In this document: positions 55,675-64,000 of the stretch, in pieces
Numbering within the stretch: the first letter of the stretch is position 1
How the letters are laid out: every line of letters begins with the position of its first letter
DNA from: Pseudobdellovibrionaceae bacterium
Lineage (GTDB): Bacteria > Bdellovibrionota > Bdellovibrionia > Bdellovibrionales > UBA1609
Direction of reading: 5' to 3'
Length of the DNA: 64,000 bases
Assembly: GCA_947444305.1 (NCBI GenBank)
Contig: CANEZP010000004.1
Span: 62,001-126,000 of the forward strand
The notes under the pieces: model-generated
Seen by the model: only the letters and a program-made list of their open reading frames with translations
Told to the model about the DNA's origin: nothing
The model's database searches: none
Made by a program: the position numbers and the translations under genes

Positions 55675-55765
55675 GCGTTCCACTAGTTTATGGACAAACC
55701 CTCCCGGCGACACGTTTGATTTGCCCCCCTTGACTGCATCGCGCCATAGATCTAGATTCGGCTCC

Positions 55766-56341
55766 ATGAAAAACCGCGCGAACCCGACCGAAATTGTACT
55801 GAAGGACCTCCCCCTAGACGGCCGGGACTTCACTTACGTCCGTGAAACCGGCGAATTAAACGAAGCCCTGAAAGATTTGATTCACGACAACGATTACCAG
55901 GTCAAATTCCGCCTGACCCCCGTCGGCAACGCGTACAGCCTCAAAGGTGAGATGACGACGCAGATGGACCTCCAGTGTTCGAAATGCGCAAGCGATCTGA
56001 AATTCCCGGTCGCCGCGAAATTAAACGAGCTGATCGTGGTTGAAGAGCCGGTCGGCAAAGGCGACCAATTTAGCCGCGCCAATCACGCTCACGAACTCCA
56101 GGACAGTGGGCCCGATTACCTCATGCTCGAAAATGAAGGCTTTAAAGTCACCGATTACATTCACGAAGTGGTCGCCTTGGCCGAGCCGATTCAGCCCACT
56201 TGCCCGCCGGAAAATGCCGCCGAATGCGCCACCGCTCTACAGAATATCGAGCGCGATTGGTTGAGCGTCGGCGAAGGTGCCGGCAAGACAATCAAAGCGA
56301 ACCCTTTTCAAGTCCTTGAAAAAATGAAATTAAAGGGTTGA
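55766..56341 (+). CDS. yceD: YceD/DUF177 family protein
   Basis: 191-residue cytoplasmic protein of the DUF177 (YceD) family, nearly always found directly upstream of rpmF, as here; in other bacteria it is tied to 23S rRNA/ribosome accumulation. It has the central MDLQCSKCASDLKFPV with the CxxC pair, and NAAECA further on. The frame is open to 55520, but ATG 55766 avoids overlap with the divergent gene and starts a typical N-terminus (MKNRANPTEIVLKDLP). Confidence 0.8.
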   Translation: MKNRANPTEIVLKDLPLDGRDFTYVRETGELNEALKDLIHDNDYQVKFRLTPVGNAYSLKGEMTTQMDLQCSKCASDLKFPVAAKLNELIVVEEPVGKGDQFSRANHAHELQDSGPDYLMLENEGFKVTDYIHEVVALAEPIQPTCPPENAAECATALQNIERDWLSVGEGAGKTIKANPFQVLEKMKLKG

Positions 56342-56396
56342 TTTCGCTAACTTAATGAATAAAACTGCCGCTCTTTAAACGACTTAACATTAGAAG

Positions 56397-56417
56397 AACT
56401 CAAACTTGAGTTTTTCC
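56397..56417 (+). terminator. Weak terminator-like hairpin after yceD
   Basis: AACTCAAACTTGAGTT (56397-56412) is an inverted repeat with an AT-rich stem, followed by three more T. It could partly uncouple yceD from rpmF. Weak on its own. Confidence 0.3.
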
Positions 56418-56426
56418 CTAACATAA

Positions 56427-56450
56427 AGAGATCCCAAGCGTGGGATCTCT
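56427..56450 (+). promoter_or_regulatory. Perfect 10-bp hairpin in the rpmF leader
   Basis: AGAGATCCCA-AGCG-TGGGATCTCT forms a perfect 10-bp stem with a 4-base loop, ending 16 bases before the rpmF ATG and with no T-tract after it. It may be an RNase III-like processing site or a translational control element for L32. It does not look like a terminator. Confidence 0.5.
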
Positions 56451-56466
56451 CCATATCAGGTGACCT

Positions 56467-56646
56467 ATGCCAACTCCCAAGAAGAAAACTTCGCGTTCAC
56501 GCCGTAACATGCGCCGTTCACATGACTTCCTGAATCCCGCGGGCTCACAAGTTTGCCCGAATTGCGGCGCCATCGCAAAACCGCACCACATGTGCATCTC
56601 CTGCGGCCACTACAAAGGCCGGGAAGTTGTAACGGCTCAAGCTTAA
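56467..56646 (+). CDS. rpmF: 50S ribosomal protein L32
   Basis: 59-residue ribosomal protein too short to stand out in ORF lists. It begins MPTPKKKTSRSRRNMRRSHD and has the zinc-ribbon cysteines of the C+ form: VCPNCG and MCISCG (two CxxC pairs). It has the usual neighbours: yceD upstream and fatty acid synthesis genes downstream. plsX, which normally separates rpmF from fabH, is absent; fabH starts 20 bases after this stop. Confidence 0.95.
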   Translation: MPTPKKKTSRSRRNMRRSHDFLNPAGSQVCPNCGAIAKPHHMCISCGHYKGREVVTAQA

Positions 56647-56666
56647 GCTAGGCAAAGGCCATAGCT

Positions 56667-57659
56667 ATGACACAGTTCCGATCACGTATCGCGGGCACGG
56701 GTTCCTTCCTGCCCGAAAAGATTCTTACGAACGCGGACCTCGAGAAAATCGTTGAGACCAACGATCAATGGATCGTCGAGCGTACGGGAATAAAAAGCCG
56801 CCATATCGCCGCCGACGGCGTGAACACCAGTGACCTCGCGCTCGAAGCCGCCAAACGTGCTTTAGAAGTCGCGCAATTGACCCCCAAAGATTTAGACATG
56901 ATTTTGGTGGCGACCGTTTCGGGCGACCAACCGATGCCCAACACCGCCTGCATCTTGCAGCATAAGCTTGGCGCGGGCCAGTGCATGGCCGTCGACATTT
57001 CGGCCGCCTGTACGGGTTTTGTTTACGGGCTCACCATCGCCGATCAATTTATCCGCACCGGCACTTACAAAAATATCCTGGTCGTCGGGGCCGAAGTTCT
57101 TCATCGCTACATCAACTACAAAGACCGCGGAACCTGCATCCTTTTTGGCGACGGCGCCGGGGCCGCGATCATCACGCGCGCCAAAGAAGACGAAGATTCG
57201 AAAGTCTACAGCACGCATCTTCACGCCGACGGTTCGATCTCGGATTTGTTCGTGTTGCCCGCCGGCGGCTCGGCCATACCGTTTTCGGCGCGGGTTCTTG
57301 AAGAAGGCCTGCACTACGTACAGATGAAGGGTCGCGAGATTTTCAAACACGCCGTACGTACGATGTCGCACGCGTGTGATGAAGCGTTAACCCACAACAA
57401 CATGACGCCCGATCAAGTGTCGTGGGTGATTCCGCACCAAGCTAATTTGCGCATTATTGAGGCGGTTGCGAAACACTTTAAAATCCCGATGGACAAAGTC
57501 GTAGTCGAGATTGAAGATACCGCAAACACCTCCGCCGCTACGGTGATCATCGCTTTGGACCGCGCCATTCGCGACGGCCGTATTCAGCGCGGACAAAATT
57601 TATTGCTGACCGCATTCGGCGCGGGGATCACGAGTGGTTCGGTCTTATTAAGGTATTAA
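56667..57659 (+). CDS. fabH: 3-oxoacyl-ACP synthase III (KAS III)
   Basis: Starts type II fatty acid synthesis by condensing an acyl-CoA primer with malonyl-ACP. The catalytic triad is visible: Cys in DISAACTGFVYG (about residue 113), His in SWVIPHQANLRI and Asn in DTANTSAATV. Length 330 is typical. Leucine dehydrogenase elsewhere in the window could provide branched primers, but primer choice cannot be read from sequence. First gene of fabHDG-acpP-fabF. Confidence 0.95.
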   Translation: MTQFRSRIAGTGSFLPEKILTNADLEKIVETNDQWIVERTGIKSRHIAADGVNTSDLALEAAKRALEVAQLTPKDLDMILVATVSGDQPMPNTACILQHKLGAGQCMAVDISAACTGFVYGLTIADQFIRTGTYKNILVVGAEVLHRYINYKDRGTCILFGDGAGAAIITRAKEDEDSKVYSTHLHADGSISDLFVLPAGGSAIPFSARVLEEGLHYVQMKGREIFKHAVRTMSHACDEALTHNNMTPDQVSWVIPHQANLRIIEAVAKHFKIPMDKVVVEIEDTANTSAATVIIALDRAIRDGRIQRGQNLLLTAFGAGITSGSVLLRY

Positions 57660-57683
57660 ACCTTAAATTGAGGTACTCATCCT

Positions 57684-58655
57684 ATGTGGACGTCGTTGTT
57701 TCCGGGTCAAGGTTCGCAAAGCCCGGGCATGGGCAAGTTTTTAACGACCGAATTTTCCGTAGCTAAACAAACTTTTGAAGAAGCCTCCGACGCCATTCAT
57801 CTCGACATGCGAAAATTATGTTTCGACTCGGCCGAGTCCGATCTTGCGCTGACCGAAAATACGCAACCGGCGTTGCTGCTCGTCTCAACGGCCACGCACC
57901 GGGTCCTCGAAAAGGAATTCGACTTCGTACCCGTCAATGCCGCCGGGCACTCCGTCGGTGAATACGCGGCCGTGGTCGCCGCCCATGCCTTAAATTTTAG
58001 CGACGCGATGAGGGCCGTGCGTCAGCGCGGGCTCGCCATGCAAGCGGCGGTGCCCGTCGGGCAGGGCGGAATGAGCGCCGTCATGGGTCTCGAGCCTCAA
58101 CAAGTTTTTGAACTCTGCGCCTGGGCCGAAAAACAAACCGGCGACGGCCCCGTACAACCCGCGAACATCAATGCCCCGGGACAAATCGTGATCAGCGGTA
58201 AAAAGACGGTGCTCGATTGGCTCGCGGTCAACTTCAAGCCCGAAACGCTCGGCATAACCGGCCGGGTAAAGTTCATCGCGCTTAAAGTCTCGGCCCCGTT
58301 TCACTGCTCGATGATGAAACCCGCCGAAGAAAAAATGGCGGAAGTCTTAAGCGAAATGAAATTTTCGAATGCACGCTTCCCGGTCATTCAAAACGTCACC
58401 GCGCAACCGGAAACCAACGCGAATGAACTACGCGCCAATCTCATCAAACAAATTTCCGCGCCCGTCCGCTGGATCGAGTGCGTTGAAAAGGTAATCGGCC
58501 TGGGCGCAACCCGGGCGGTTGAAGCCGGTTGCGGTCGCGTGCTCGCGGGCTTGGTTAAAAAGATCAATCCCGAAAAACTCCCGGTCCTCAATCTGAATTC
58601 ACTCGATGACATCAAAACTTTCGAAACGGCTTACAAAAATCAGGAGGGGCTATGA
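57684..58655 (+). CDS. fabD: Malonyl-CoA:ACP transacylase
   Basis: Transfers malonyl from CoA to ACP. N-terminal LFPGQGSQSPGMGK, nucleophile elbow AAGHSVGEYAA (Ser about residue 92), oxyanion and substrate loop GMSAVMGLE, and the catalytic His in VSAPFHCSMM. Length 323 is slightly above the usual 310. It overlaps fabG by 4 bases. Confidence 0.93.
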   Translation: MWTSLFPGQGSQSPGMGKFLTTEFSVAKQTFEEASDAIHLDMRKLCFDSAESDLALTENTQPALLLVSTATHRVLEKEFDFVPVNAAGHSVGEYAAVVAAHALNFSDAMRAVRQRGLAMQAAVPVGQGGMSAVMGLEPQQVFELCAWAEKQTGDGPVQPANINAPGQIVISGKKTVLDWLAVNFKPETLGITGRVKFIALKVSAPFHCSMMKPAEEKMAEVLSEMKFSNARFPVIQNVTAQPETNANELRANLIKQISAPVRWIECVEKVIGLGATRAVEAGCGRVLAGLVKKINPEKLPVLNLNSLDDIKTFETAYKNQEGL

Positions 58656-59389
58656 ATCTTAAAGGCAAACGCATCGTCGTCACGGGAAGCAGCCGCGGAA
58701 TCGGCGCCGGCCTCGCCAAAGCTTTAGCGGGTTACGGCGCGCGCGTCGCGGTCACATTCTCATCCAACGCCGCTTCGGCCGAAAAAGTCATGGCGGAGTT
58801 GCCCGGCGACGGCCACATGCTCATCAACCTCAACGTTGCCTCCGGTGAATCGGTTGAAAAAGCTTTCGACGAAATCCTAGAAAAATTCGGCGGGCTCGAC
58901 GGCTTGGTCAACAATGCGGGCATCACTAAAGATCAGTTGCTCATGCGCATGAAAGATGAAGATTTTGATTCGGTCATTGCGACAAACTTGCGCGGTGCTT
59001 ATCTTTGCACGAAAGCCGTTATGCGCCCGATGATGAAAGCGCGTGCGGGCTCGATCGTTAACGTTTCGAGCGTCGTCGGCCAAATGGGCAATCCCGGTCA
59101 AAGCAACTATTCGGCTTCGAAAGCCGGGCTCGAAGGGTTCACGCGCTCCGTGGCGTTAGAAATTGCTTCCCGAAACATCCGCGTAAATGCGGTCGCGCCG
59201 GGTTTTATCGTTACCGATATGACCGAAGCCCTCGATGCCAAACAAAAGGAGACGATTCAGTCGAAGATCCCGCTCCAACGTCTAGGCAGCGTGGACGATA
59301 TCGCGCAATCCGTCGCCTTTCTGCTTAGTGACGCATCGCTCTACATCACCGGTCAGGTTCTGCAGGTCAACGGCGGGCTTTACATGTGA
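58652..59389 (+). CDS. fabG: 3-oxoacyl-ACP reductase
   Basis: NADPH-dependent short-chain dehydrogenase, second step of elongation. Cofactor loop TGSSRGIGAGLAKAL, NNAGITKDQLLMRMKDEDF, the catalytic Ser in VNVSSVVGQMGNPGQ and YSASKAG (Tyr-x-x-x-Lys), and the C-terminus YITGQVLQVNGGLYM. ATGA overlap with fabD, preceded by AGGAGGGG. Confidence 0.93.
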   Translation: MNLKGKRIVVTGSSRGIGAGLAKALAGYGARVAVTFSSNAASAEKVMAELPGDGHMLINLNVASGESVEKAFDEILEKFGGLDGLVNNAGITKDQLLMRMKDEDFDSVIATNLRGAYLCTKAVMRPMMKARAGSIVNVSSVVGQMGNPGQSNYSASKAGLEGFTRSVALEIASRNIRVNAVAPGFIVTDMTEALDAKQKETIQSKIPLQRLGSVDDIAQSVAFLLSDASLYITGQVLQVNGGLYM

Positions 59390-59513
59390 GGATCAAAGAC
59401 GGCGTCACCGGGCGCAACATGCGTTAAGGTGGCGGGATCACTGTACATCGATCACTTTTCTGGGATATAACGTCCGTTCGATTGAAATTTAAAAACTTCC
59501 ATAAGGAGAAGGT

Positions 59514-59750
59514 ATGTCTCTGCAACCCAAGGTCTTAAAGATTATTGAAGAACAACTCGGTGTAGATCCGGAACGCGTTAAGCCCGAATCTTCATTCATC
59601 GACGACCTCGGCGCCGACAGCTTGGACATCGTCGAGCTCGTCATGGCGATGGAAGAGGAATTCGAAATTGAAATTCCCGATGAAGACGCCGAAAAATTGC
59701 GTACCGTCTCAGACGTTATGAAATACTTGGGCACCAAGGGTAAAGTCTAA
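59514..59750 (+). CDS. acpP: Acyl carrier protein
   Basis: 78-residue acidic carrier of fatty acid synthesis. The phosphopantetheine Ser is in [20 protein letters not shown] (about residue 38), with the usual helix order and [20 protein letters not shown] strong SD (AAGGAGAAGG) precedes ATG, and a terminator follows at 59773; together these allow its high and separate expression. Confidence 0.97.
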   Translation: MSLQPKVLKIIEEQLGVDPERVKPESSFIDDLGADSLDIVELVMAMEEEFEIEIPDEDAEKLRTVSDVMKYLGTKGKV

Positions 59751-59772
59751 ACAAGATTTTGTTAGTGAACTG

Positions 59773-59795
59773 CCCGTGATTGATTCGCGGGTTTT
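59773..59795 (+). terminator. Intrinsic terminator/attenuator between acpP and fabF
   Basis: CCCGTGA (59773-59779) pairs with TTCGCGG-G (59785-59791, one G-T pair) around loop TTGAT, followed by TTTT. A partial terminator here would keep acpP mRNA more abundant than fabF mRNA. Confidence 0.6.
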
Positions 59796-59860
59796 CCAAT
59801 GGTTCTGCCGGCGGATTTTCTTCAGGACCACGGCCATAGACCCAGTCACGGAGGATTTTT

Positions 59861-61132
59861 GTGAGCAAAAACATCTTTACCCGTCCCACTGAGCCAGAAC
59901 GCCGCGTGGTCGTCACCGGCATCGGCCTCATCACTCCCCTCGGCATGACGTTAGATGAAAGCTGGAACGGCCTCATCAACGGTAAATCCGGAATTGCACC
60001 CATCACCCTCTTCGATGCGGCCGCCTACGACGCGCGCTTTGCCGGTGAAGTAAAAGGGTTTGATCCCGATCAATTCGTTCCTAAAAAAGAACAAAAGAAA
60101 ATGGATCGCTTCATCCAGTTCGCGCTCGCCGCGACGAAGATGGCGATGCAAGACGCTTCGATCACCGAGATGAGTGACGAGCAAAAAGACCGCGTCGGCA
60201 CGATCATCGGCGTCGGCATGGGCGGCTTGCCCTACATCGAAAAACAATACGACATTTTGAAAGAGCGCGGGCCCGGCCGGGTTTCGCCGTTCTTCATTCC
60301 CTCGGTCATCACGAACTTGGCTTCGGGTCAGATCAGCATGACGTACGGGCTCAAAGGTCCGAACTACGCGGTCACCTCGGCTTGCGCTTCGGGCGGTCAC
60401 GCGATTAGCGAATCGGCCGACTTCATTCGCCAAGGCAAATGCGACATCATGATCGCGGGCGGCTCGGAAGCCGTCGTCACCCCGATGGCGATGGCGGGTT
60501 TCGCTTCGATGCGCGCGCTCAGTACGCGTAACGACAATCCCCAAGCGGCTTCACGTCCGTGGGATCGTGACCGCGACGGCTTCGTGTTGAGCGAAGGCTG
60601 CGCGATTCTCGTGCTCGAAGATTACGAACACGCGGCCCAGCGTGGCGCGCGTATTTATTGCGAGGTCGCCGGCTACGGGACTTCGAGCGACGCCTATCAC
60701 ATGACCTCACCCTCGCCGGGCGGCCGCGGTGCCGCCGCCGCGATGACCGCGTGTTTACAAGACGCGAAAGTGAATCCGGAACAAATCGATTACATCAACG
60801 CGCACGGCACGAGCACGCCCGCCGGTGATGAACTTGAGACGGAAGCGGTTAAAAAAGTTTTCGGCGACCACGCGAAAAAACTTTGGGTTTCGTCGACCAA
60901 GTCGATGACGGGCCACACGCTAGGTGCCGCCGGCGCGATCGAAAGTGCGATCTGCATCAAAGCGCTGACCACCGGCATCGTTCCGCCCACGATCAACCTC
61001 GACAATCCGAGTCCCGATTGCGATTTAGACTACGTGCCCAAGACCGCGCGCGAGAAGAAGATGAACTACGTGTTGAACAACACCTTCGGTTTCGGCGGCA
61101 CGAACTGCAGCGTTCTTTTTGGCAAGATATAG
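59861..61132 (+). CDS. fabF: 3-oxoacyl-ACP synthase II (KAS II)
   Basis: Elongating condensing enzyme. Cys in VTSACASGGHAISE, His in INAHGTSTPAGDELETEA and His in KSMTGHTLGAAGAIES form the Cys-His-His site; the C-terminus NNTFGFGGTNCSVLF is typical. The start is GTG 59861, after AGGAGGA. At 423 residues the N-terminus is about 10 residues longer than E. coli FabF. Confidence 0.95.
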   Translation: MSKNIFTRPTEPERRVVVTGIGLITPLGMTLDESWNGLINGKSGIAPITLFDAAAYDARFAGEVKGFDPDQFVPKKEQKKMDRFIQFALAATKMAMQDASITEMSDEQKDRVGTIIGVGMGGLPYIEKQYDILKERGPGRVSPFFIPSVITNLASGQISMTYGLKGPNYAVTSACASGGHAISESADFIRQGKCDIMIAGGSEAVVTPMAMAGFASMRALSTRNDNPQAASRPWDRDRDGFVLSEGCAILVLEDYEHAAQRGARIYCEVAGYGTSSDAYHMTSPSPGGRGAAAAMTACLQDAKVNPEQIDYINAHGTSTPAGDELETEAVKKVFGDHAKKLWVSSTKSMTGHTLGAAGAIESAICIKALTTGIVPPTINLDNPSPDCDLDYVPKTAREKKMNYVLNNTFGFGGTNCSVLFGKI

Positions 61133-61147
61133 GGTATTAAGGGGCCT

Positions 61148-61606
61148 ATGATTTCCGAATCCAGCCCCGAAAAAGAGTACAAGACCATCTTCATCGCGAG
61201 CGATCACGCCGGCTTAGAGATGAAACTTCATCTGATCGGCCGCTCGCCGTTTCTCCCCTGGAAAGATTTAGGCACATTCTCCGCCGACTCGGTCGATTAT
61301 CCCGATTTTGCCGAAAAACTTAGCCTCGAAATGAAGGACCGCCTCGACGACTCGATGGGCGTACTGATTTGCGGCAGCGGTCAGGGCATGGCCATTCGCG
61401 CCAATCGTTTCCCCTGGATCCGCGCGGCCCTCTGTTGGAGCGCCGAAATTGCCGAACTTTCCCGCCAGCATAACGATGCGAACGTGCTCTGTTTAGCGGG
61501 CCGGCATACGCCACTCTCTTTGGCCGAAAAAATCCTCCACTTATTTTTACACACGCCCTTCGAAGGTGGCCGGCACCAGAAGCGCGTCGAAAAATTAAAC
61601 CGGTAA
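61148..61606 (+). CDS. rpiB: Ribose-5-phosphate isomerase B
   Basis: Interconverts ribose 5-phosphate and ribulose 5-phosphate. FIASDHAGLEMK at the start, SVDYPDFAEKLS, VLICGSGQGMAIRANR with the catalytic Cys, RAALCW, and RQHNDANVLCLAGR with the phosphate/proton-transfer His. Between fabF and glyA, an arrangement that fits a link to glycine/serine and nucleotide metabolism. The stop lies in a 13-bp tandem duplication, ATTAAACCGGTAA twice (61594-61619). Confidence 0.9.
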   Translation: MISESSPEKEYKTIFIASDHAGLEMKLHLIGRSPFLPWKDLGTFSADSVDYPDFAEKLSLEMKDRLDDSMGVLICGSGQGMAIRANRFPWIRAALCWSAEIAELSRQHNDANVLCLAGRHTPLSLAEKILHLFLHTPFEGGRHQKRVEKLNR

Positions 61607-61650
61607 ATTAAACCGGTAAATGAATTTTGTAGATTCGAAAGGAATTTGAA

Positions 61651-62886
61651 ATGTACCTAGAAAAACAAGATCCCGAAATCGCGAAGAGCCTTGCCCTCGA
61701 AACCGAGCGCCAAGAATACGGGCTCGAGATGATCGCTTCCGAAAACTACGCCTCGAAAGCCGTAATGGAGGCCCAGGGCACGGTCCTGACGAATAAATAC
61801 GCCGAAGGCTACCCCGGCAAACGCTATTACGGCGGCTGCGAATTCGTGGATCAGATCGAACAACTGGCCATCGACCGCGTAAAGAAGTTGTTCGGCAGTG
61901 AACACGCAAACGTGCAACCTCACTCGGGTTCGCAAGCGAATATGGCCGTTTACCTGGCGGCGCTTAAGGCCGGCGACACCATCTTAGGTATGGACTTGGC
62001 CCACGGCGGGCACTTGACCCACGGTTCCCCCGTCAACTTCAGCGGGATTTTGTTCAAGGCAGAAGCCTACGGCCTCGATCCCAAAACCGGCCGTTTAAAT
62101 TACGACATGATTCGCGACATCGCGAAAAAGACTAAACCTAAATTATTGATCGCCGGTTACAGTGCGTATCCGCGAGCACTTGATTTCTCGTTGTTCCGCC
62201 AAATCGCGGACGAAGTCGGCGCGGCGCTTTTGGTCGACATGGCGCACTTCGCCGGTCTCGTTGCGGGTGGCGAACATACAAGCCCGGTGGGCATCGCCGA
62301 CTACGTCACGTCGACCACTCACAAAACTTTGCGCGGCCCGCGCGGCGGAATCATTTTGTGCAGCAACGAACGCGCGAAAGCTCTGAACTCCAAGATCTTC
62401 CCCGGCATCCAAGGTGGCCCGCTAGAACACGTAATCGCCGCCAAAGCCGTGGCGTTCGGCGAAGCCTTGAAGCCCGAGTTCAAAACGTACACCAAACAAG
62501 TCGTCGCGAACTCGAAAGCCTTAGCCAAAGCGATGCTCGAGCAAGGTTTCGACTTGGTCACGGGCGGCACCGACAATCACTTGATCTTGGTCGATCTTTC
62601 TAGCCGTGAGATCACCGGCAAAGACGCCGAGCTCGCCCTCGACCACGCGGGCATCACGGTAAACAAAAACACCGTACCAAACGAGAAGCGCTCGCCTTTC
62701 GTCACGAGCGGTGTCCGCATCGGCACGCCGGCGCTCACCACGCGCGGTATGAAAGAAGAGGAAATGAAAGTGATCGCCGGCTGGATCAGCGAAGTCTTGC
62801 AAGACCACACTAACGAGACCTTGATCAAAAAGATCAAAGGCCAGGCGCGGGAGCTGTGCTTGCGGTTTCCCATCTATCGCCAATAA
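61651..62886 (+). CDS. glyA: Serine hydroxymethyltransferase
   Basis: PLP enzyme converting serine and tetrahydrofolate to glycine and methylene-THF. N-terminal [49 protein letters not shown], and the PLP Lys in [15 protein letters not shown]. Length 411 is typical. AAAGGAA precedes ATG. Confidence 0.97.
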   Translation: MYLEKQDPEIAKSLALETERQEYGLEMIASENYASKAVMEAQGTVLTNKYAEGYPGKRYYGGCEFVDQIEQLAIDRVKKLFGSEHANVQPHSGSQANMAVYLAALKAGDTILGMDLAHGGHLTHGSPVNFSGILFKAEAYGLDPKTGRLNYDMIRDIAKKTKPKLLIAGYSAYPRALDFSLFRQIADEVGAALLVDMAHFAGLVAGGEHTSPVGIADYVTSTTHKTLRGPRGGIILCSNERAKALNSKIFPGIQGGPLEHVIAAKAVAFGEALKPEFKTYTKQVVANSKALAKAMLEQGFDLVTGGTDNHLILVDLSSREITGKDAELALDHAGITVNKNTVPNEKRSPFVTSGVRIGTPALTTRGMKEEEMKVIAGWISEVLQDHTNETLIKKIKGQARELCLRFPIYRQ

Positions 62887-62896
62887 AATAGAGGGA

Positions 62897-63511
62897 ATGG
62901 AAAAATCAATTCGCGCAAACTTCTCTAAGGCCGCCGCACTTTGCGCGGCCTTAATATTTTTCACCGCTTGCGGAACTTACCGCAGCGGCAACAAGGGTTT
63001 CCAAACTCCGAGCGCGGGCTACAAAACGCCCAGTGATTACGCGCCCAAGCCCGACGGCGGCTACTACATGTCCGAAAAAATTCCGCGTGGCGGAAATTAC
63101 GTTCCGAAAGGTGACTTCAAACTTTTCTGGCCGGTTAAGTCGGTTAAATTGAACCGTGGGTATCGCCCGGGCAATGACCGCAATCACCAAGGCGTTGACC
63201 TCGGCGGCCCGAAGGGCGCGCCTATCTTGGCGGCGCACGAAGGTGTGGTCGTGTACACGGGCCGTGATTTTCGCGGCTACGGAAATATGGTTTTGATCGA
63301 GTACAACAATGAGTGGGCCACTTTGTACGGACACTTAAACGAAATCGTCGTCGACGAAGGCCGCATCGTAAAACCCGGCGATCCGATCGGCTCGATGGGC
63401 CGCACGGGCCGCGCTTCGGGAGTTCACTTACATTTTGAACTCATCCGCGAGAAAAATCCGGTCGACCCATTACCGTACCTCACCCGATCCAGCCACATGG
63501 CGTCTCGCTAA
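62897..63511 (+). CDS. M23 (LytM-type) peptidase lipoprotein
   Basis: Envelope protein with a lipoprotein-like signal (AALCAALIFFTACGTY, Cys about residue 26). After a Gly/Pro/Tyr-rich linker the LytM domain has complete zinc motifs: NHQGVDLGGPKGAPI (HxxxD), the catalytic His in TLYGHLNE, and GVHLHFELI (HxH). It probably cuts peptidoglycan cross-bridges or, like NlpD, activates amidases, but NlpD-like proteins usually lack the metal ligands and this one has them. It starts 11 bases after glyA. Confidence 0.85.
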   Translation: MEKSIRANFSKAAALCAALIFFTACGTYRSGNKGFQTPSAGYKTPSDYAPKPDGGYYMSEKIPRGGNYVPKGDFKLFWPVKSVKLNRGYRPGNDRNHQGVDLGGPKGAPILAAHEGVVVYTGRDFRGYGNMVLIEYNNEWATLYGHLNEIVVDEGRIVKPGDPIGSMGRTGRASGVHLHFELIREKNPVDPLPYLTRSSHMASR

Positions 63512-64000
63512 ATCACGCACCATTCGAAATCGCGAGCGCGATCGAGAACCTCCCAAAAAATTGCAGCCTCGCCAACGGCCGTACTTGGCCACACTTGGCG
63601 GGATCAACGCTTGCCGAGACACCGCATTTCACGAAGGCGTCGAAATGAACAAATTTGGTTCGTTCGCGAATGTGAGCTATATGACAAAAAGCCTATTGCT
63701 TGCCGGGCATGATTTGTTCATCTCGACGCCTTTCCAAAATACGCCACGCAACCCAATCAAAGAGCCGCTCTCCAAGCTTTCTCTTGAATACTACTTCTGT
63801 TGAACAAGACTTCTCTCGGAGACACTCCTCTCAAATAAATTTTTCTCAAATGAGGTTTCACCCCCCCACGCGCCCGCATAACGCGGACTTTGTCGAGATA
63901 CGACGGAGCTAGAGACCGCAAATCGCAGAGGCGTCGAAATGAGCAAATTGAGCTCGAGGAGGAATAGGTTTCTTCTCAAATAGTGCAGCTTTGCGGACGA
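63512..64000. other. Noncoding tail of the window with repeats
   Basis: 489 bases with no believable gene; the short ORFs here lack SD, motifs or normal composition. Three copies of a 20-bp element are listed separately. A small hairpin ATCGCG-AG-CGCGAT (63531-63544) follows the M23 gene without a T-tract. There is CT-rich sequence around 63790-63850. Confidence 0.5.
63636..63949. repeat. 20-bp intergenic repeat, three copies
   Basis: GGCGTCGAAATGAACAAATT (63636-63655); its reverse complement with two changes at 63711-63730 (GATTTGTTCATCTCGACGCC); and GGCGTCGAAATGAGCAAATT (63930-63949) with one change. The first two form an inverted pair 55 bases apart. The first and third also share the preceding GAGAC..CCGC. 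No such element was noticed elsewhere in the window. Confidence 0.6.

Noticed and set aside
1-64000. CRISPR arrays, tRNA or rRNA genes, insertion sequences
   Set aside because: No regularly spaced direct repeats, cloverleaf-like or rRNA sequences, or transposase genes were seen.

Overview
The window is chromosomal DNA of a Gram-negative bacterium of intermediate G+C content. The most likely group is the Bdellovibrionota (Bdellovibrio/Oligoflexia relatives). The support is indirect: many lipoproteins with lipoboxes, a BamB/YfgM pair, several peptidoglycan hydrolases (MepA, MpaA-like M14, LytM-like M23), PilZ and cyclic-nucleotide-binding proteins, and leucine dehydrogenase. No rRNA, tRNA or marker long enough to prove the taxonomy is present.

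Layout. 1-7.4 kb: a partial murein endopeptidase, rpsN, and a tightly overlapping run (PhoD-type phosphatase, FMN reductase, pyroglutamyl peptidase, MutT), then a cNMP-binding protein with a PerM-type permease, and a convergent lipoprotein metalloprotease. 7.6-15.2 kb: rlmE and ybaN; two PilZ proteins coupled to a membrane protein that looks like a catalytically dead M50 protease carrying two cNMP-binding domains; a subtilase, a zinc-less PTPS-like protein and an MpaA-like carboxypeptidase. 15.2-19.3 kb (minus strand): leucine dehydrogenase, yfgM, bamB, a small lipoprotein and apt; apt has an in-frame TAG inside a conserved motif. 19.4-27.2 kb: a 1241-residue lipoprotein, two unrecognised proteins, a fatty acid desaturase, an HTH protein with a membrane tail preceded by three operator-like dyads, and a tyrosine recombinase reduced to its catalytic domain.

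27.5-54.1 kb is the striking part. Eight large genes (about 8,600 residues in total) appear to form one system, and every product begins with a Sec-type signal peptide although most have ATPase or ATP-dependent ligase signatures. They are: two Clp-like AAA+ ATPases fused to FtsH-type M41 proteases; a circularly permuted ATP-grasp protein with a C-terminal HExxH domain; two tandem paralogues with weak amidoligase-like motifs; a PrkA (YeaG)-like AAA+ protein; a 2179-residue protein with a C-terminal AAA+ module; and a SpoVR-DUF444 (YcgB-YeaH) fusion. The last three amount to an exported relative of the cytoplasmic YeaG-YeaH-YcgB triad. Cysteine is very rare in all eight, which fits a non-cytoplasmic location. 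How ATP would reach such machines is open; action inside another cell, such as prey, is one speculative answer.

54.2-64 kb: a small secreted protein, an SH3/beta-barrel-like protein, then a housekeeping block yceD-rpmF-fabH-fabD-fabG-acpP-fabF-rpiB-glyA and an M23 lipoprotein. plsX is missing from its usual place between rpmF and fabH. The last 490 bases are noncoding and carry three copies of a 20-bp repeat.
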